64,000 bases of DNA from Aphelocoma coerulescens (lineage: Eukaryota; Chordata; Aves; Passeriformes; Corvidae), in NCBI RefSeq assembly GCF_041296385.1, contig NC_091019.1, positions 7,897,264 through 7,961,263 on the forward strand, in the 5' to 3' direction. Each line of letters begins with the position of its first letter. Position 1 is the stretch's first letter. The notes below the pieces were generated by a model. That model did no database searches. It saw only the letters and a list, made by a program, of their open reading frames with translations, and had not been told where the DNA came from. The translations under genes were made by a program, and so were the position numbers. Below, one piece after another: positions 62,275 through 64,000 of this stretch.

Positions 62275-63730
62275 CCAGTTTCTGCTGCTTTACGTGAGGC
62301 AGAGGGAACGTGCAGCCCAGCAGTGGCTTTTACTTCTGGAGCCTTTTGCTTCGGTAGCAGCAGCTGCTGCAAGTGGGCAACGGAGCTGCGAGAGTGCATA
62401 AATGTGACGGTACGTCTCGCTGAGAAGGAAGCTGCCGAGCCGCAGCGTGTTGTGCTCAGTTTCGAGGCTCCTTGGAGGAGGGGGGTACTCGAAGAACGCC
62501 TTCTTTCTGGACGCGTCCTTCTGGGTGTGCTCAAGCTGCATGGAGTCGGCAGCACTGAAGGTTGAAGGACCTGTTTCTGGCCCGGTTGTGTGCTGGAGTG
62601 CAAGGGCTGCGCCTTCCTTTCTGAAGCAGCCAGAGCGTTCTCAGCTGAATCTGCTTGTGAAGCAGCTCTCGGCTGGACATTTGCAATTCGCTCCACTGGC
62701 TACATGAAGCCGGTGCCCAGCTGCTTCGTTCTTCGCCGCCTGTGCTCCGGGCAGAACGGAAGCCCAGCGAGGGCTTGGAGCTTTGCCGCTCTTCCGCGTG
62801 AACACTGCACGCAGCCACGGTGTGCCGTGCACGGCTTTTGCTCAGCTCGACGTGCAATCATTGTCTTGCTGTTTCACAGATTCTAAACTATCCGTGTAGC
62901 TCTCGCTCAGCAAAATGCGTCAAGAGAGAAGCACTTGCTGGATTAGCCTTTCGCTGGCCAAGACTTTCAACACATCACCACAATGTGGGCGACAACGAGG
63001 AGAAAGGAAGAACATCTTTGCGTCCTGGCCCGTTCTTCTGTGCGAGATGCCTACCGGTGTCTTCGCTCCCTGCAAGGCTTTAAGGTGCACCATGGTACTT
63101 GGGAGTGAGAAGGCAGGTGCGGAGAGCACCGCGATCTGACAGCGCTGTGCAGGCTGTAAAGGAAAGAGGATTACCACTGGAATGGGGTGTAAATATAAGT
63201 TTGTATAGGGACGGGGGCAATCTTTGGGCAAGCTCGTTGACCTAAAACTCTTCTGTGTGCGAGACTTAGCTGAGAATGTTTTCGTTAAGATTCAGAGCAC
63301 AACACAGACAGAATGTAGATCTACCTAGCACTGAGAGGGAAAGTGCATAGCCCAGGCGTCTTTCGGCAGAAGCAGCCGCCTGGAGGGTTGCGCTGCCGGC
63401 ACTGTGCTCTCTGTGCGAGAAGTAGACGACTGTTCGACTCTGGCAGAATGAAAGCGCGACAAGGGTACTTAAGAGGGTGAACGACGGCGCAGAGCACCGG
63501 GCTCGTGCATGCAGCATATAAGCTGAGAGAGGAGGGTAGCTGCCACTCGCCTACCTGCCGTATTCACATTAGCTTTGGGAAGGAGAAAGCTCAGCGACAG
63601 CTACTTTTAGCTGTGCTGCTACCTATTCCTCTTCCAGCCCTCCGCTGAAACAATATCGCTGAACTTTAGGCTTCGAGATTCAGAAAACACAGTGGTCAAT
63701 GGGGCGGAGAAGGGAAGTGCAGAGTGCAGC
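62275..63730 (+). repeat. Monomer B, unit 7 into unit 8
   Basis: No unit-specific change noticed. Confidence 0.82.
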
Positions 63731-64000
63731 ATGGGGTGGCTTTACGTGAAGCAAGGGGAAGGCGCAGCCCAGCATTGGCTTTTTCTTATAGTTCTTTTCT
63801 TCAGGAGAGTAGCTTGCAACCAAGATAGCTTGCAACCGAGCTGTGAGAGCCCACAATGGGATGGCATGTCTGTCAGAGAAGTAAGCTAGAGTGCTGCAGA
63901 CTGCTGTGCACAGTTTTAATGCTGCTGTAACGTTTTTTTGAAACGTCTTCTGCCCTGACTTTCCCATCTCTGTGAGCTCTAGCTGCTTGAACCTGGGCAC
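63412..64000 (+). repeat. Macrosatellite unit 8, partial (first 589 bp)
   Basis: Cut by the window edge inside monomer C (63731 onward). It has C at 63931, the allele of units 4-7, so it belongs to the right-hand group. Confidence 0.96.

Larger units (their letters stand above)
54352..63411 (+). repeat. Macrosatellite unit 7 (9060 bp)
   Basis: Like units 5 and 6 at 55658 (G) and 57715 (T), but like unit 4 at 61974 (C) and 62000 (C), so it looks mosaic. Monomer C is at 54671-55429 and the unrecognised segment at 55430-56390. Confidence 0.97.
1..64000. repeat. Tandem macrosatellite array, about 9.06-kb unit, seven full copies plus a partial one
   Basis: The first bases recur at 9055, 18114, 27172, 36232, 45292, 54352 and 63412, all in the same orientation. 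Each unit carries the same ordered parts: monomer C, unknown segment, minisatellite, LTR, env remnant, truncated LTR, foldback, monomer A, monomer B. Unit lengths differ only by a 5-bp indel in the minisatellite and by the length of a G run. The phase chosen here is arbitrary, because neither end of the array lies in the window. No host gene interrupts it. Confidence 0.98.

Noticed and set aside
1..64000. Ribosomal DNA array, suggested by the tandem unit of about 9 kb
   Set aside because: No sequence resembling 18S, 5.8S, 28S or 5S rRNA is visible in the unit.

Overview
The window is a stretch of a tandem macrosatellite. A unit of about 9.06 kb is repeated head to tail seven full times (9054, 9059, 9058, 9060, 9060, 9060 and 9060 bp), with an eighth unit cut off at the right edge. 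The array runs past both ends of the window. Neighbouring units differ at only a handful of positions that I could find, so they were homogenised or amplified recently. There is no rRNA, tRNA, CRISPR or recognisable host protein gene. The content (a gamma-type retroviral env remnant between LTRs, GGCAA/CCTTG minisatellite DNA, CpG-rich satellite-like monomers, decayed reading frames) points to a vertebrate nuclear genome. I think a bird or another sauropsid is most likely, but that is inference and not proven by any host gene.

Layout of one unit, in unit-1 coordinates. Positions 1-319 are the end of a satellite monomer (B) belonging to the previous cycle. Positions 320-1078 hold a shortened, diverged third monomer (C). 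Positions 1079-2039 are an unrecognised, gene-free segment. Positions 2040-3200 are a degenerate minisatellite that switches strand at about 2226, from CCTTG-type to GGCAAGG-type, followed by a G-rich tract with a 13-15 base G run. Positions 3425-3962 are an LTR. Positions 4069-5675 are a broken env gene (surface subunit with CWLC, transmembrane subunit with a disulfide motif and membrane anchor), followed by a polypurine tract. Positions 5743-6171 are a second LTR that is cut off. Positions 6172-6608 are a foldback with two identical 155-bp inverted arms around a 127-bp spacer. Positions 6454-7917 and 7918-9373 are two direct CpG-rich monomers (A and B) of about 1.46 kb.

History as I read it. 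The two LTRs differ strongly from each other while the 9-kb units are almost identical, so the retrovirus is much older than the present array, unless the two LTRs come from different insertions. The broken LTR is joined exactly to an inverted copy of monomer sequence, and the whole composite was then amplified. Variants form a gradient from left to right: units 1 and 2 share alleles, unit 3 is intermediate, and units 5-7 are almost the same. A few sites conflict with this order (units 4 and 7 share alleles absent from unit 6), which suggests gene conversion or unequal exchange.

The most interesting functional possibility is that the second LTR keeps a TATA-like box and points straight into the foldback. 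A transcript started there would carry a perfect 155-bp hairpin whose sequence matches the monomers, in every unit. This could make double-stranded RNA and small RNAs. It is a hypothesis from layout only.
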